From contig NZ_CP025096.1 of the NCBI RefSeq assembly GCF_002831565.1, positions 310,001 to 374,000 of the forward strand: a stretch of DNA of 64,000 nucleotides, read 5' to 3'. Source of the DNA: Spirosoma pollinicola. Its GTDB lineage: Bacteria > Bacteroidota > Bacteroidia > Cytophagales > Spirosomataceae. Positions 43,928-53,523 of the stretch are shown here, piece by piece. Below the pieces are notes generated by a model that was given only the letters and a program-made list of their open reading frames with translations, did no database searches and was not told the DNA's origin. A program made the position numbers and the translations under genes. Numbering within the stretch: position 1 is the first letter of the stretch; each line of letters starts with the position of its first letter.

Positions 43928-44719
43928 TTAAAAATCGGTGTTAGGCTGCTTTATATCCATTGGCTTGATCCAGATATTGCGGTAGAACACATCGTGTCCT
44001 TCGGCTTGTAGCTTGATGCCGCCGGGTGTATCGGTCACGCCTTTGCCACCATCGTTACCCCCGTCGATACCCGAATTGGGGCCACCCCACACCTGGGTTA
44101 TTTTCTGATTGGTGTGTGCTTTTTTACCGTTCAGATACATCGTTACCATAGCGGGCTCGGTACGTTTGCCATCGGTGAACCGGGCCGCCCGAAATTGAAT
44201 ATCATAGGCGTTCCATTTCCCAATGCCCGTATAGAGTTTATAGGGTGATGGCGATTCGTTGATTACAGCACCCAGGCCATGAGTAGTCGTGTCGCCGTCA
44301 AAAATCTGAATCTCGTAGCGATTCTGGAGGTATACGCCACTGTTGCCACCCGCCTTGCTCACGTAGAACTCCACATGCAGCCGAAAATCGCGGAACGTTT
44401 CCTTCGTCACAATATCGGCGGCACCGTAGAGGCCGCCCGCAGCGGCCGGATCATTGGTATTCATGACCGTGCCGTTGCCCGCAGGATCTTTTTCGATCTG
44501 CCATTTAATAGGCATACTTGCTTTAAGCCGTGGCCCCTCCCAGTACACCCACTTTTCGTCGAGCATCTTCCTCGACCCGTCAAAAAGCACTTCGGCTTCT
44601 TTTGGTGCTTTGGTACCAACGCCTAGCGGCTCTTTGACCAGTGGGACCATAGCTACAGTTAAAATAATCATAACTACGTCCGGAAGGAAGGCATACAGTT
44701 TTTTAGCGGAGCGTTTCAT
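43928..44719 (-). CDS. DUF1080 (3-keto-disaccharide hydrolase-like) secreted protein
   Basis: 263 residues: an N-terminal hydrophobic export segment (about 14-27, VVMIILTVAMVPLV) then a DUF1080 beta-sandwich (PF06439). LFDGSRKMLDEKWVY, FRDFRLHVEFYVSKAGGNSGVYLQNRYEIQIFD, AVINESPSPYKLYTGIGKWNAYDIQFRA, and the closing PGGIKLQAEGHDVFYRNIWIKP are family hallmarks. Some DUF1080 enzymes hydrolyse 3-ketodisaccharides and many are sugar-binding. No dehydrogenase partner gene is adjacent. Confidence 0.93.
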   Translation of the reverse strand: MKRSAKKLYAFLPDVVMIILTVAMVPLVKEPLGVGTKAPKEAEVLFDGSRKMLDEKWVYWEGPRLKASMPIKWQIEKDPAGNGTVMNTNDPAAAGGLYGAADIVTKETFRDFRLHVEFYVSKAGGNSGVYLQNRYEIQIFDGDTTTHGLGAVINESPSPYKLYTGIGKWNAYDIQFRAARFTDGKRTEPAMVTMYLNGKKAHTNQKITQVWGGPNSGIDGGNDGGKGVTDTPGGIKLQAEGHDVFYRNIWIKPMDIKQPNTDF

Positions 44720-44837
44720 TGAGTCAAAATTGATTTGATATGTATCCTATGGTAAGGAAGCCGGGCGCAGTATTTACTTATATCGACCCTGAATACTGTG
44801 GCTGCCCGATGGATACAGACCAGAAACCCTGCTTACA

Positions 44838-46040
44838 TCAAAACCCTTTTTCAACGTGGTGTTTTTGGGGCAGACTCACTTTATACGGTTTCTTACAGAT
44901 AACTGACTTTTGCCGTTCAATAGCACTTTCAGCAATGACGGGCACAATACCTACTTTCGTACAGATCTCTTCGAGGTTACGAATCCCTTTTTGAAACAAT
45001 ACCCGTTTTATCCAGCGGGTTCGTTCATCCCGAATTTCGCCATAAAACGTATCGGCCTGTGTATACCGGGTTAAGTATGAATCCGAGAATTTAAGGCCAT
45101 GCTGTTTCGCCTGTTCCACCATCCAGAGCAGCGCATTATCTGACAGGCCCGAATCGGCATAACCTCCACCAACATTACTGTGAATACCCGTAAACCACAC
45201 CTGCTTAACACATTGATGAGATTGCAGGCTGGTTTCATCCCAGAGGGTTGGCAAAAACGCCCGCCTGTTTTCGTCGATAGACAGCGCGTGATAGGCCGCT
45301 TTCACCTTACTATTGAGCCCCACGTTCAGAAAGCGATAATTCCCTAATAACCACTTCGACAGGCGTTCCGACACTGTTTTGCCGAGTAACCATTCCGGAA
45401 TCAGCAAGGGTATTCCCAACGAGCCTACTGTATCCCAAACGCCAATCATTTCGATATGGGGCTCATAACAGTCATGCTTGCTTTTATAATCGCTGACGAC
45501 ATGATCGCTTTGTTCTGCTTTCAGCCGTTTGTAAGCCAAACGAAGTTGGGCGAGGTGGTCAATCGACTGGTTAGCCTGCGTTGTTGATGTCTCCTGAGGG
45601 CGATTGTCTTCGGTTGTAATGGCTGGCTTGTCTGCTTGTGCCGGGTCAGTTGGTTTAGGTTGGGCAAGGGCTTTGTTTGTCAGGGCTTTGTCGATACCAA
45701 ACTGGCCAATCAGCCCCGCCAGACTCCGTACTGTATAGGCCCCGCGACTAAAGCCAAAAAGGAAAATTTTGTCGCCGGGCTGATAGCGTTCGGCAATAAA
45801 ATGATAGCATTCAAAAATATTATGAAGCAACCCATTGCCCGTAAGGCCACCCATAAACCGGTCCAACCCTTTCCCGGTGCCAACGCCGAGATCATAGAAA
45901 ATATCCTCTTGCCCCTCGGCTTTCGCCAGGGCCAGCGCACGGGCAATTTTTACAACATTGGTAGGTACCAGACTCCCCCGGTCAAGTTGTTCGGGGTCAT
46001 TCCAGGTGCCATCGGCACAAACAATAATATTCTTACTCAT
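44838..46040 (-). CDS. DUF2235 alpha/beta hydrolase
   Basis: 400-residue cytoplasmic protein of the DUF2235 family, which includes the Tle1-type phospholipase effectors of type VI secretion. KNIIVCADGTWNDPEQ opens the protein, the nucleophile is S98 in IFLFGFSRGAYTVRSLAGL, and EMIGVWDTVGSLGIP, WFTGIHSNVGGGYADSGLSDNALLWM carry the catalytic Asp and His. No VgrG, PAAR or immunity gene is adjacent and no signal peptide is present, so a housekeeping hydrolase is at least as likely as an effector. Confidence 0.93.
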   Translation of the reverse strand: MSKNIIVCADGTWNDPEQLDRGSLVPTNVVKIARALALAKAEGQEDIFYDLGVGTGKGLDRFMGGLTGNGLLHNIFECYHFIAERYQPGDKIFLFGFSRGAYTVRSLAGLIGQFGIDKALTNKALAQPKPTDPAQADKPAITTEDNRPQETSTTQANQSIDHLAQLRLAYKRLKAEQSDHVVSDYKSKHDCYEPHIEMIGVWDTVGSLGIPLLIPEWLLGKTVSERLSKWLLGNYRFLNVGLNSKVKAAYHALSIDENRRAFLPTLWDETSLQSHQCVKQVWFTGIHSNVGGGYADSGLSDNALLWMVEQAKQHGLKFSDSYLTRYTQADTFYGEIRDERTRWIKRVLFQKGIRNLEEICTKVGIVPVIAESAIERQKSVICKKPYKVSLPQKHHVEKGF

Positions 46041-46143
46041 GGTGCAGTTTTTTTCAGATCAAAAACTACTGAAAAGTAGCATCCAGCGGGCGAGTAATTT
46101 ATTTACCGTACATGATTCTGTACGAGTGTATTTATTCCATTGG

Positions 46144-46956
46144 TTATGAACCCGTTTCGGGCGCGGATGAGTCTACTGATTTATCCATTTCTGCCGGATT
46201 CTGCCGGAATATTTCTTCCAGCCGGGCAAAGAGTTCAGGGTGGTTTTTCTCCAGCAAATCCGGGCGTTTGAAAAAGTATTCGGACACAACGGCAAAGAAC
46301 TCTGCTTCGTTCGTGATGCCATACGGGTTGATGTCTGACTGATTAGCTTTTATCTCACCAATACTCTTATGTATAAGTTGCACCCAGGGCTTTACATGCT
46401 CTTTTTCAAGCAGGTTTTCCGGAATTCCGTCGGTAGCTCCATCCGTTTTATCGAGCAGGTGAACAAACTCGTGAATACCCGTATTTTCTTTGCTGGTGTC
46501 GTTGGCAAATCCTTCATACAGCGCCGGCTTTGACAGGACCATTGTACTCTGCAAAGCTCCGCCCTCACCCACCATACCCAGAATATTCCGGTCATCGCCG
46601 GTGGTTTGGTAATCGGCATTGAAGCGGTCTTCGTAGAGCAACACATTGGTAAGCGGGTAATACCAGTCATCAAAACCAAAAATGGGAATTATCGCACTAC
46701 TGGCTACCAGGATCTTATCGACATCATTGATGGTTGTGCCGACTCCTTCCACTGTGGTGGTAGCCAGGAACCGGCTCACCCGATCTTCAAATACCGTTTT
46801 CCTATCGTCCGAGAGTGCTTTGTAGTACGAAACGTGTTCCTGCAATAACTGAGGATACGTGGCGAGCAAAGGCTCAACGGGCGTCCGTTTCTGACTCATG
46901 TATTGCCAGCCAAACCAGCCTGCCACGAGTAGTGTGATGCTGACGAAGAGTACCAT
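46144..46956 (-). CDS. MtfA-like zinc peptidase (family M90)
   Basis: 270 residues with an N-terminal membrane anchor (about 2-16) absent from enterobacterial MtfA. The zinc motif H162-EFVH-166 lies in NTGIHEFVHLLDKTDGATDGIP, and NEAEFFAVVSEYFFKRPDLL supplies the third ligand. Characterised MtfA binds the repressor Mlc and has aminopeptidase activity; with a membrane anchor this copy more likely acts at the membrane. The start is 12 bp after the DUF4403 gene stop, so the two are probably co-transcribed. Confidence 0.92.
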   Translation of the reverse strand: MVLFVSITLLVAGWFGWQYMSQKRTPVEPLLATYPQLLQEHVSYYKALSDDRKTVFEDRVSRFLATTTVEGVGTTINDVDKILVASSAIIPIFGFDDWYYPLTNVLLYEDRFNADYQTTGDDRNILGMVGEGGALQSTMVLSKPALYEGFANDTSKENTGIHEFVHLLDKTDGATDGIPENLLEKEHVKPWVQLIHKSIGEIKANQSDINPYGITNEAEFFAVVSEYFFKRPDLLEKNHPELFARLEEIFRQNPAEMDKSVDSSAPETGS

Positions 46957-46967
46957 GTTCGATTGGT

Positions 46968-48341
46968 TTATAGTTGATTTACCTTCACCTTTACCTTCGA
47001 TTTCACAAAAATTAGCGCCTGGATACCATCAGGTCGAATAGCTATTTTTTGGGGTACAAACCGAAATGTTTGAATACTCAGATCCGTCTTTTTACCTGGT
47101 CCTCCCTGCTCAAACGCTTTGTCAATTGCCTGGGGCAGTTTGGCGATATCATCGCCCAGCGGAATTGTCAGCAGGCTTTCCAGCAATTTCCGAAGTCCGG
47201 AATGCCAAATGGAATCACTGCCTTTGGGGAGCACCTTCCAGGTTTCCGAGTCGAAATCCAGATTACTGATGTGCAGTGTGTTGGTTAGTGTATCAAATAC
47301 GGGTCGGCCCCGCAAATAGACCGTTCCATCCATCAATCCGCTCACATCGGCTTTAACAATAAGAGCATGCTGACCGCCATATACCGATAGGGTATTGATC
47401 GTCAGGGAGCCAAGAGCCAGTTTTTTGTTTCTGTTATTGGTTGTTACGGCCAGCATACGATTGATGTCGGCATAGGGGATAAAGCTCATCAGGTGCAGAT
47501 CGGAGGTTTGCGAAACAGTATCCCGTTTCTGCAACTGAGGCAGGGGCGTCCTTGCATGTTTCGGCTCGCTGGGCTTCAACTCGGTTTGTGTCTCAACGGC
47601 AATCCGGATATGCGTGGTTAGTTGGTTACCATTGCCCGTAACCGGACCAGCTGCCACACTGATAGGCCTGGGCGTGAGCCAAAGACCATATTCCTTATTG
47701 ATCAGCAATGGATTCTGCAGATCGTGCCAGATTGGCTTCACCATCTTGTCAAAACGCAATTGGGTATGAACGGCCGAGTCGATGGCCATTTCTATGTCCG
47801 TTTTGTGCTTGTCCAGTATATTCTGAACGATATTCGTCAGGGAGATTCCTGCTAGTTTAGGCTGAACGATCCATTTGTAATCTGTAAAGGTGGTACGGCT
47901 CCCTAATCGCCAGTTGGGCGTTACGCTGATTGGGCTTTTGAAGTTAACGTCTATCGCGCAAAAGGGGGTTTTAGGTGCTGCGGTATCCCGGCTAAACGGT
48001 TTTGTCAGCCACATTTGGATGGGTGCGGATAGCTTTATCTGCTGATCGGCATACTCAACATGCACGGGTCCCAGGCGTTTTACCCGAAACGAAATAATAC
48101 CTTTTGTCTTGCCGTCTTTTGTCTGCTTCCCCACCAGAACGGGGTCCAGCTCTTTGTTGATCTTATTTTCCAATTCACGAAGCTGAAAGGTAATCGGGCC
48201 AGCCAAATACGAGAGAGCGGGTGGAATGGGTGGGTCAAACCCTTCGGCTTTGGGCGCTTCTGGCTTTACTTTCTGGCATTCAGCCAGAAGAAACATAAGT
48301 CCGAGGCCAATAAAATAGTAACGAAATGGTGGTGTTTTCAT
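46968..48341 (-). CDS. DUF4403-family lipoprotein
   Basis: 457-residue lipoprotein (lipobox L-A-E-C22). Family-typical opening after the anchor: SYLAGPITFQLRELENKINKELDPVLV, then VKRLGPVHVEYADQQIKLSAPIQMWL. Two similar halves of long amphipathic beta strands suggest a tubular lipid-binding (SMP/BPI-like) fold, but this is inference. DUF4403 proteins are common in Bacteroidota and Proteobacteria and have no known function. Probably in an operon with the MtfA-like peptidase. Confidence 0.88.
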   Translation of the reverse strand: MKTPPFRYYFIGLGLMFLLAECQKVKPEAPKAEGFDPPIPPALSYLAGPITFQLRELENKINKELDPVLVGKQTKDGKTKGIISFRVKRLGPVHVEYADQQIKLSAPIQMWLTKPFSRDTAAPKTPFCAIDVNFKSPISVTPNWRLGSRTTFTDYKWIVQPKLAGISLTNIVQNILDKHKTDIEMAIDSAVHTQLRFDKMVKPIWHDLQNPLLINKEYGLWLTPRPISVAAGPVTGNGNQLTTHIRIAVETQTELKPSEPKHARTPLPQLQKRDTVSQTSDLHLMSFIPYADINRMLAVTTNNRNKKLALGSLTINTLSVYGGQHALIVKADVSGLMDGTVYLRGRPVFDTLTNTLHISNLDFDSETWKVLPKGSDSIWHSGLRKLLESLLTIPLGDDIAKLPQAIDKAFEQGGPGKKTDLSIQTFRFVPQKIAIRPDGIQALIFVKSKVKVKVNQL

Positions 48342-48479
48342 TAATGGTGGTAGGCGTCAGTTAACTGTAAACCACGACTTTTTTACAACCCGACTATGGA
48401 ATAACTGATGTTTCGGTTAGGATGTTTTCACCTTCCCTATACGCAGAAACAATGAAGGCCCGCCACTGGCGAGCCTCAT

Positions 48480-48547
48480 GTAGTACCGACCGTCCCGGTC
48501 GGGTGAGAAATGTTAAATACAAGCCTAACCGATACGGTCGGCACTAC
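48480..48547. repeat. Inverted repeat of GTAGTGCCGACCG type (family C), copy 1
   Basis: GTAGTACCGACCGT at 48480-48493 faces ACGGTCGGCACTAC at 48534-48547 with one mismatch; the left arm continues with CCCGGTCGGG. It lies in the 215-bp gap between the DUF4403 and DinB genes. The second copy is at 63871-63943. Confidence 0.8.
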
Positions 48548-48556
48548 TCCAATCTC

Positions 48557-49105
48557 TTAAAACAGTTTCTCATTGGGCGGCTTAACGCCTTTCATGCGGA
48601 TATAGATCGTGCATTGTCCCCGGTGGTGGGTCTGGTGTTCGAAGGCTTTGGCCAGTACAACTTCTTTCGTCATTTCACGTGGCCCCATCTTCACGCTTTC
48701 GGCCAGTTGGGCTTCTGTCATGCCTTTCACTGCGTCGATCATAAAATCGTAGCTGTCCATAACAGCCTTGGTCAGAGCAGCTTTAGTTTTCAGCTCGCTC
48801 ATTTCTTCCAGTTTCTTTCCTTGCATCGGATTCGGTTTTCCACTGGCCAGTGCACCAAAGTTGTAGTTGGCGGCTGTCAGGTGCAACATTTGCTCGGCAA
48901 AGCTGCGAATCTCTGGCGTTGGCTTATAGTTCACGCCATCCTCGGGCATTACATCCAGATACTCTTTCGTGTATTCCTTCGCGCGTTGCCAGTCGGCTGT
49001 CATTTGCGCGATCGTCGTCATGGGAGCAGCGGCCTGAGCAGCCGAAAATGCCCAAAGCAGGCTTACCAGGGCTAGTAAAACCCGGACAGGTAGTTTAGTG
49101 ATCAT
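48557..49105 (-). CDS. Exported DinB-superfamily protein
   Basis: 182 residues with a signal peptide (ending SAAQA, about 24) followed by a four-helix DinB/YfiT-like domain. The metal-site histidines are visible in FAEQMLHLTAANYNFG and in KAFEHQTHHRGQCTIYIRMKG. DinB-like proteins in the cytoplasm include thiol-dependent transferases; exported members occur in Bacteroidota with unknown function. Confidence 0.88.
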   Translation of the reverse strand: MITKLPVRVLLALVSLLWAFSAAQAAAPMTTIAQMTADWQRAKEYTKEYLDVMPEDGVNYKPTPEIRSFAEQMLHLTAANYNFGALASGKPNPMQGKKLEEMSELKTKAALTKAVMDSYDFMIDAVKGMTEAQLAESVKMGPREMTKEVVLAKAFEHQTHHRGQCTIYIRMKGVKPPNEKLF

Positions 49106-49245
49106 TGCAGGATTTTGATTGGTTAGTAGCTAATTTTGATTTTTACTTATAAAAGTTTGCCAAAGGCATAAGCTACTGATTTGGTTTGCCCACATGCCCG
49201 TTTTCGGTTATCTTTCTGCACTGTTCTGATTCACGCACCAGCCCG

Positions 49246-50277
49246 ATGTCTTCACGCCGTTCCTTTTTACAAGCCACTTCACTTGCCCCGTTTCTGTCGC
49301 TGACAAGCAGCCTGCCTGCCCCTCTGCCTACAATTAAACCAGACCGTTTACGAGCGGGTGATACCATCGGACTGTTTTGTCCGGCGGCTCCGGCCTATAG
49401 TCGAGAAGCGGTACAGATTGCACAGGAGTCGCTCCAGGCATTAGGGTTCAAAACGATTGTAGGGCCGCACGCCTTTGACCGGTACGGCTACCTCGCCGGG
49501 CGTGATGCCGACCGGGCTTCCGATCTCCACGCCCTGTTCAACGACCGAAACGTTAAAGCGGTGATGGCTATTCATGGCGGCTGGGGCAGTGCCCGTATGC
49601 TCCCGTTATTGGATTACGACCTAATTCAACGCAACCCAAAAATCCTGATTGGCTACAGCGACGTTACAGCCTTATTATTGGGTATTTACGCCAAAACAGG
49701 GCTGGTCACCTTTCACGGTCCGGTAGGCTCGGCCACGTTTAACGGATACACAGTCGACTGGTTTAAACGGCTCCTGATCGAGGGCGAGGCCGTTACCATG
49801 AGTAACCCCACCGACAAAGGCGACAATCTCACCCAAACACAGGATCGAATCACGACGATCCATCCGGGTCTGGCTCGTGGGCGGCTGGCAGGGGGAAATC
49901 TCACCGTGTTGAGCCATATTATCGGGTCGCCCTACCTCCCCGACTGGAAAAACACGATTCTGTTTCTGGAAGATACGCACGAAGATATTTACCGGATGGA
50001 TCGAATGATGACCCAACTCAAACTGGCTGGTATTCTGAATCAGCTGGCGGGTTTCGTCTTTGGCAAATGCAGTGACTGCGGACCGAGTAGTGGTGGCTAC
50101 GGCTCACTAACTCTGGACGACATTCTGACCGAGTACATTATTCCATTGAACAAGCCCGCTTATTCGGGAGCCATGATTGGACATATTAAGGATAAATTTA
50201 CCGTTCCTCTGGGCATCGACGCCGAACTGGACGCCACGGCGGGCACTATTCGACTGCTGGAATCGGCAGTTGGGTAA
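49246..50277 (+). CDS. LD-carboxypeptidase family S66 (murein tetrapeptide carboxypeptidase-like)
   Basis: 343 residues from the ATG at 49246, which opens a Tat-type signal (SSRRSFLQATSLAPFLSL); the frame runs back to 49186 without homology. Peptidase S66 features: LRAGDTIGLFCPAAP, the nucleophile block VMAIHGGWGSARMLPLLDYD...IGYSDVTALL, LARGRLAGGNLTVLSHIIGSPYLPD, Glu in ILFLEDTHEDIYRMDRMM, and His in SGAMIGHIKDKFTVPLGI. Cleaves the terminal D-Ala from murein tetrapeptide in recycling; the Tat signal puts this copy in the periplasm, an unusual place for LdcA. Confidence 0.93.
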   Translation: MSSRRSFLQATSLAPFLSLTSSLPAPLPTIKPDRLRAGDTIGLFCPAAPAYSREAVQIAQESLQALGFKTIVGPHAFDRYGYLAGRDADRASDLHALFNDRNVKAVMAIHGGWGSARMLPLLDYDLIQRNPKILIGYSDVTALLLGIYAKTGLVTFHGPVGSATFNGYTVDWFKRLLIEGEAVTMSNPTDKGDNLTQTQDRITTIHPGLARGRLAGGNLTVLSHIIGSPYLPDWKNTILFLEDTHEDIYRMDRMMTQLKLAGILNQLAGFVFGKCSDCGPSSGGYGSLTLDDILTEYIIPLNKPAYSGAMIGHIKDKFTVPLGIDAELDATAGTIRLLESAVG

Positions 50278-50361
50278 CTATTCATTTCTCCAATTTGCGA
50301 GAAACGTTGCAATTCAGTTGATTGCAACGTATGTACAACTCATCAACATACCAGAGACGAC

Positions 50362-50601
50362 ATGGCTGACGAACCCGCACAAGGCAACACCGATATTTTA
50401 CGGGAATTGATTCATTATCAGATGCCCTTCGGCAAATACAAAGGGCATCTGATCAGAACGCTACCGGTTTCTTATCTGGAATGGTTCGTACAAAAAGGGT
50501 TTCCAGCGGGTAAACTGGGTATGTTATTACAAACGATGTACGAAATCCGGCTCAATGGACTGGAGTATTTGCTGGATGGATTGAGGAAGGGAAAAATGTG
50601 A
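50362..50601 (+). CDS. DUF3820-family small protein
   Basis: 79 residues. The core MPFGKYKGHLIRTLPVSYLEWFVQKGFPAGKLG is the DUF3820 signature (PF12843), a short family sometimes labelled as a putative virulence-linked protein. No signal or membrane segment. Its stop codon lies inside the convergent hairpin downstream. Confidence 0.88.
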   Translation: MADEPAQGNTDILRELIHYQMPFGKYKGHLIRTLPVSYLEWFVQKGFPAGKLGMLLQTMYEIRLNGLEYLLDGLRKGKM

Positions 50602-50636
50602 TCATTCTGGCGCGGGTCGCGCCAGAATGATCACAT
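50596..50636. terminator. Perfect 19-bp hairpin containing both convergent stop codons
   Basis: ATGTGATCATTCTGGCGCG at 50596-50614 pairs exactly with 50618-50636 around GGT. It covers the DUF3820 stop and touches the M14 peptidase stop, so it probably terminates both. Confidence 0.85.
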
Positions 50637-53338
50637 CATTTTGCTGCCGGAACCAACGGTGTTTTCCAGAACTCCGGCGCGCCATACTTTCCTTTGGCAA
50701 CGTCACCACTATATAGTACCGAGTTGAGCAACACCCGGTAAGTACCCAGAGGTTGCCCGCGCCACTGAGGGCGGAAACCATGTAGAATGACATTCCCTTT
50801 TCCATGCTGAACATCCAGCGAAGCTGCGTATCCGTGTAAATATTTTTCACCCAGCAAATACCCCGACCGCAAGGGCGAACCGCCTACGGCAAACTTCGCC
50901 AGTGCCTGCCCTTTAAAGCCGTCGAGAGTGGCAAAAACAGGGCTACCTTCTACGAAGACAGCGGCCCGAGTTGGCATGCCGGCCATGACCGGGTGGGTGG
51001 CGTCGGTTTCGATTTCCAGGAGCGATCCACCCGTAAAAAAGTCTTTGCTGTTAACTCCCGCCACCACATTTTTGACGGGCAAATTCAGGGCTTCGATAGC
51101 GTAGTCGCTACTGGCGTTCAAACAAACGAGTGTGCCGCCCTGACTCACAAAACTATTCAGATTGCTGGCCCCCAACTCGCCCAAACCACCTTCGTAGGCG
51201 GGTGGAACCGAGCCTTTTGTAAATCCATCTTTGATATTTCTGGGCCGATCAGACGCAATGAGGATAACATCGAACCGGTCGTTCAGATCGCCCGCAAAAA
51301 CGTCGGCATTGCTGATGTTGACGAAAGGGAATTCGAACTGTTCCAGCACCCAATGCGTCCAGCCTTCGTCCATGCTGGCCGTCCAGGGTTTGTAGACGGC
51401 AATACGAGGTTTCACCGTTGCTCCAGATGTATTGGTGGTCAGTTCGGCGGTCACGCCCAGGTCTTTTATCCAGGGCTCCAGGGTAGTTCTCCCAACTCCA
51501 CTGATGGCATAGCGCTGGTTGTCTTTGCTGTACTTGACCGTTCCGCCCGCTTTCAACGAGCGGGCAATGATTTTAAAGGCATTGTTCTCGACCGGGTTAA
51601 CCAGCGCTATCGTACCCGCACCGGTCAGCCGACCTTCGGGCGCTTTTATACCCGCCGATACCGGGTTCGTATCGAACCCAATACCCATCACAAAATCGGC
51701 GGGGTTGGCGTCTTTACGGTCATCGGCTGTCCAGTCTTTTCCAGTGCCCGTTACCAGTTGAATAGCTCCTTTCAGGTCGGCCGTTAAGGGCGTTGTGGCC
51801 GGAATAACATTCAGTTCAAATTGTAGCGGCAGTGTCCAGCCAGCCGCATCATACGGTTGCTCGGGTGGCCCACCCGGAAACTCGCGCAAGTCGGGATACG
51901 ATTGCACATCAAGCAGTTGTTTCGTCAATTCACCATACTCCTGATTCATGGGTATGACCCAGGTGCCTTTGGGGTAGATTCGTCCTTCAAAGGCAACTTC
52001 TTTACTCAACTGACCAATGCGAATGCCGTGAAAGGCCAACCGACGCAGGAGTTCGGCAGGGCGGGCGGGGTCGCGCTGTTTTTGGGGAATGAAATAAGCG
52101 TATGGCGGTTCCTGTTCATATTTTTTGATGGTGTTTCGCCCCGCCTGATAGCGATTATAGAGGAGCACGTCGCCGTATTTAGCGGCATAATCCAGGGTAG
52201 CCAGCGAAGCCGTTTCCATATAGGCCATCGCGTCGCTGATACGCCACCAGCCACCCGGCCACGGACTCGAATATAACGACTCCACCCGAAGCTCATTTTT
52301 GTCTTTCGGGAAGTCGCGAACGGTATAAAAGTGGGGCGTGGCGTAGTTATACAAGGCCGTTTCGGTCCAGAAAGCCGGAATATTTTGCAGCACCGGCATG
52401 TAGTCGATATAGCCGGGATACCAGGCATCGAAGCCCGTACCCATGTGTGTGGCCCCTTTCTGGCCGTTGCTTTCCAATGCCTGCGCCATTGCCATACCAA
52501 TCATATTCACTTCGCGGGCAATAATGGGGGGCGTCTGCGACGCAATCGGTTCGGCAAAGGGTGGCAACCAGATTCGCGTTGGAAACGGTGCCGTTTGGTG
52601 GTGAACAAAGATGATATTCGGCTCCCACTCGCGCCAGGTGCGGATCACCACCCGCGACTCGATCATGTTGAGCATATAGGCATCGCGGTTGTTGTCGTGA
52701 CCAACATATTTCTGATACAGAAACGGCGGTGGGGCGATTTCGTAGGGCGTGCCAACATTGGATTTGTACCAGTCGCCAATCATCGTTTGCCCATCGGGGT
52801 TGAGCGATGGCCACAGCAGCAGAATCACATTATCCAAGATGTTCTTAATCTTGGGATCATCTGCTTTGGTGAGGATATCGTAAGCCAGCGAAATCGTGTG
52901 TTGCGCTCCGGCCACTTCCGATGCGTGCAAGCCACCGTCGATATGCACTAGCGGTCTGCCTTCCAGCGACAGTTTTTTGGCTTCTTCATCTGTCAGGCCC
53001 GCCGGATGCGCCAGCCGTTGAGCAATAGCTCGGTACTTGTCGATATTATCGAGGTTCTTTTTGGCTGAGATCAGGGCAAAATACCAGGGTCGTCCTTCGG
53101 AGGTTTCGCCCACATGCACCAGCTTAACCATGTCGCTGGCGTCGTCCAGTTTTTTAAAATAGGCCAGTGATTGTTCGTAGGTAGCGAGTTTAAAATCGGC
53201 CCCCACGGGAAAGCCAAGCGTTTCTTCAGGTTTTGGAATGGCTTTCTGCTGCCCGTTTACGAATGAACTGGTTAACCAGAAATAAGTGCATACAAGTAGT
53301 GAAATACGTTTCAGTCCGCACAGTGGGGAGATGTTCAT
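50636..53338 (-). CDS. Secreted M14-family zinc carboxypeptidase
   Basis: 900 residues with a signal peptide ending FVNGQ (about 30). An M14 metallocarboxypeptidase domain covers about 45-400, with zinc ligands H138 and E141 in HIDGGLHASEVAG, LLLWPSLNPDGQTM, and later HHQTAPFPTRIWLPPFAEP. The remaining 450 residues form a glutamine-amidotransferase-like alpha/beta region (WTHWVLEQFEFPFVNISNADV, GGTLVCLNASSDYAIEAL) and a beta C-terminus (GNVILHGFRPQWRGQPLGTYRVLLN). This architecture is common among large Bacteroidota M14 proteins. A role in peptide scavenging in the periplasm is likely. Confidence 0.92.
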   Translation of the reverse strand: MNISPLCGLKRISLLVCTYFWLTSSFVNGQQKAIPKPEETLGFPVGADFKLATYEQSLAYFKKLDDASDMVKLVHVGETSEGRPWYFALISAKKNLDNIDKYRAIAQRLAHPAGLTDEEAKKLSLEGRPLVHIDGGLHASEVAGAQHTISLAYDILTKADDPKIKNILDNVILLLWPSLNPDGQTMIGDWYKSNVGTPYEIAPPPFLYQKYVGHDNNRDAYMLNMIESRVVIRTWREWEPNIIFVHHQTAPFPTRIWLPPFAEPIASQTPPIIAREVNMIGMAMAQALESNGQKGATHMGTGFDAWYPGYIDYMPVLQNIPAFWTETALYNYATPHFYTVRDFPKDKNELRVESLYSSPWPGGWWRISDAMAYMETASLATLDYAAKYGDVLLYNRYQAGRNTIKKYEQEPPYAYFIPQKQRDPARPAELLRRLAFHGIRIGQLSKEVAFEGRIYPKGTWVIPMNQEYGELTKQLLDVQSYPDLREFPGGPPEQPYDAAGWTLPLQFELNVIPATTPLTADLKGAIQLVTGTGKDWTADDRKDANPADFVMGIGFDTNPVSAGIKAPEGRLTGAGTIALVNPVENNAFKIIARSLKAGGTVKYSKDNQRYAISGVGRTTLEPWIKDLGVTAELTTNTSGATVKPRIAVYKPWTASMDEGWTHWVLEQFEFPFVNISNADVFAGDLNDRFDVILIASDRPRNIKDGFTKGSVPPAYEGGLGELGASNLNSFVSQGGTLVCLNASSDYAIEALNLPVKNVVAGVNSKDFFTGGSLLEIETDATHPVMAGMPTRAAVFVEGSPVFATLDGFKGQALAKFAVGGSPLRSGYLLGEKYLHGYAASLDVQHGKGNVILHGFRPQWRGQPLGTYRVLLNSVLYSGDVAKGKYGAPEFWKTPLVPAAK

Positions 53339-53523
53339 TGATATGATTCAGGTTGTAGTAAAGGGCAATTTTATAGGGCATCTGATAACGTCAACACCAC
53401 AAAAAAAGAAGAATCTTATTTAGCATTTCTATAAGACCGCAATATTTTCACAAACATACTTAACGCTTCTGTAAAATTTAATTCGGCATTACTATCAATA
53501 TTCATTTTAATCTTCACTCAGCA

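Noticed and set aside
44838-46040. Type VI secretion effector call for the DUF2235 protein
   Set aside because: No VgrG, PAAR, Hcp or immunity gene is nearby; only the hydrolase family can be supported.
50993-51787. 264-residue frame antisense to the M14 peptidase gene
   Set aside because: Shadow frame with no motifs and no plausible start context.
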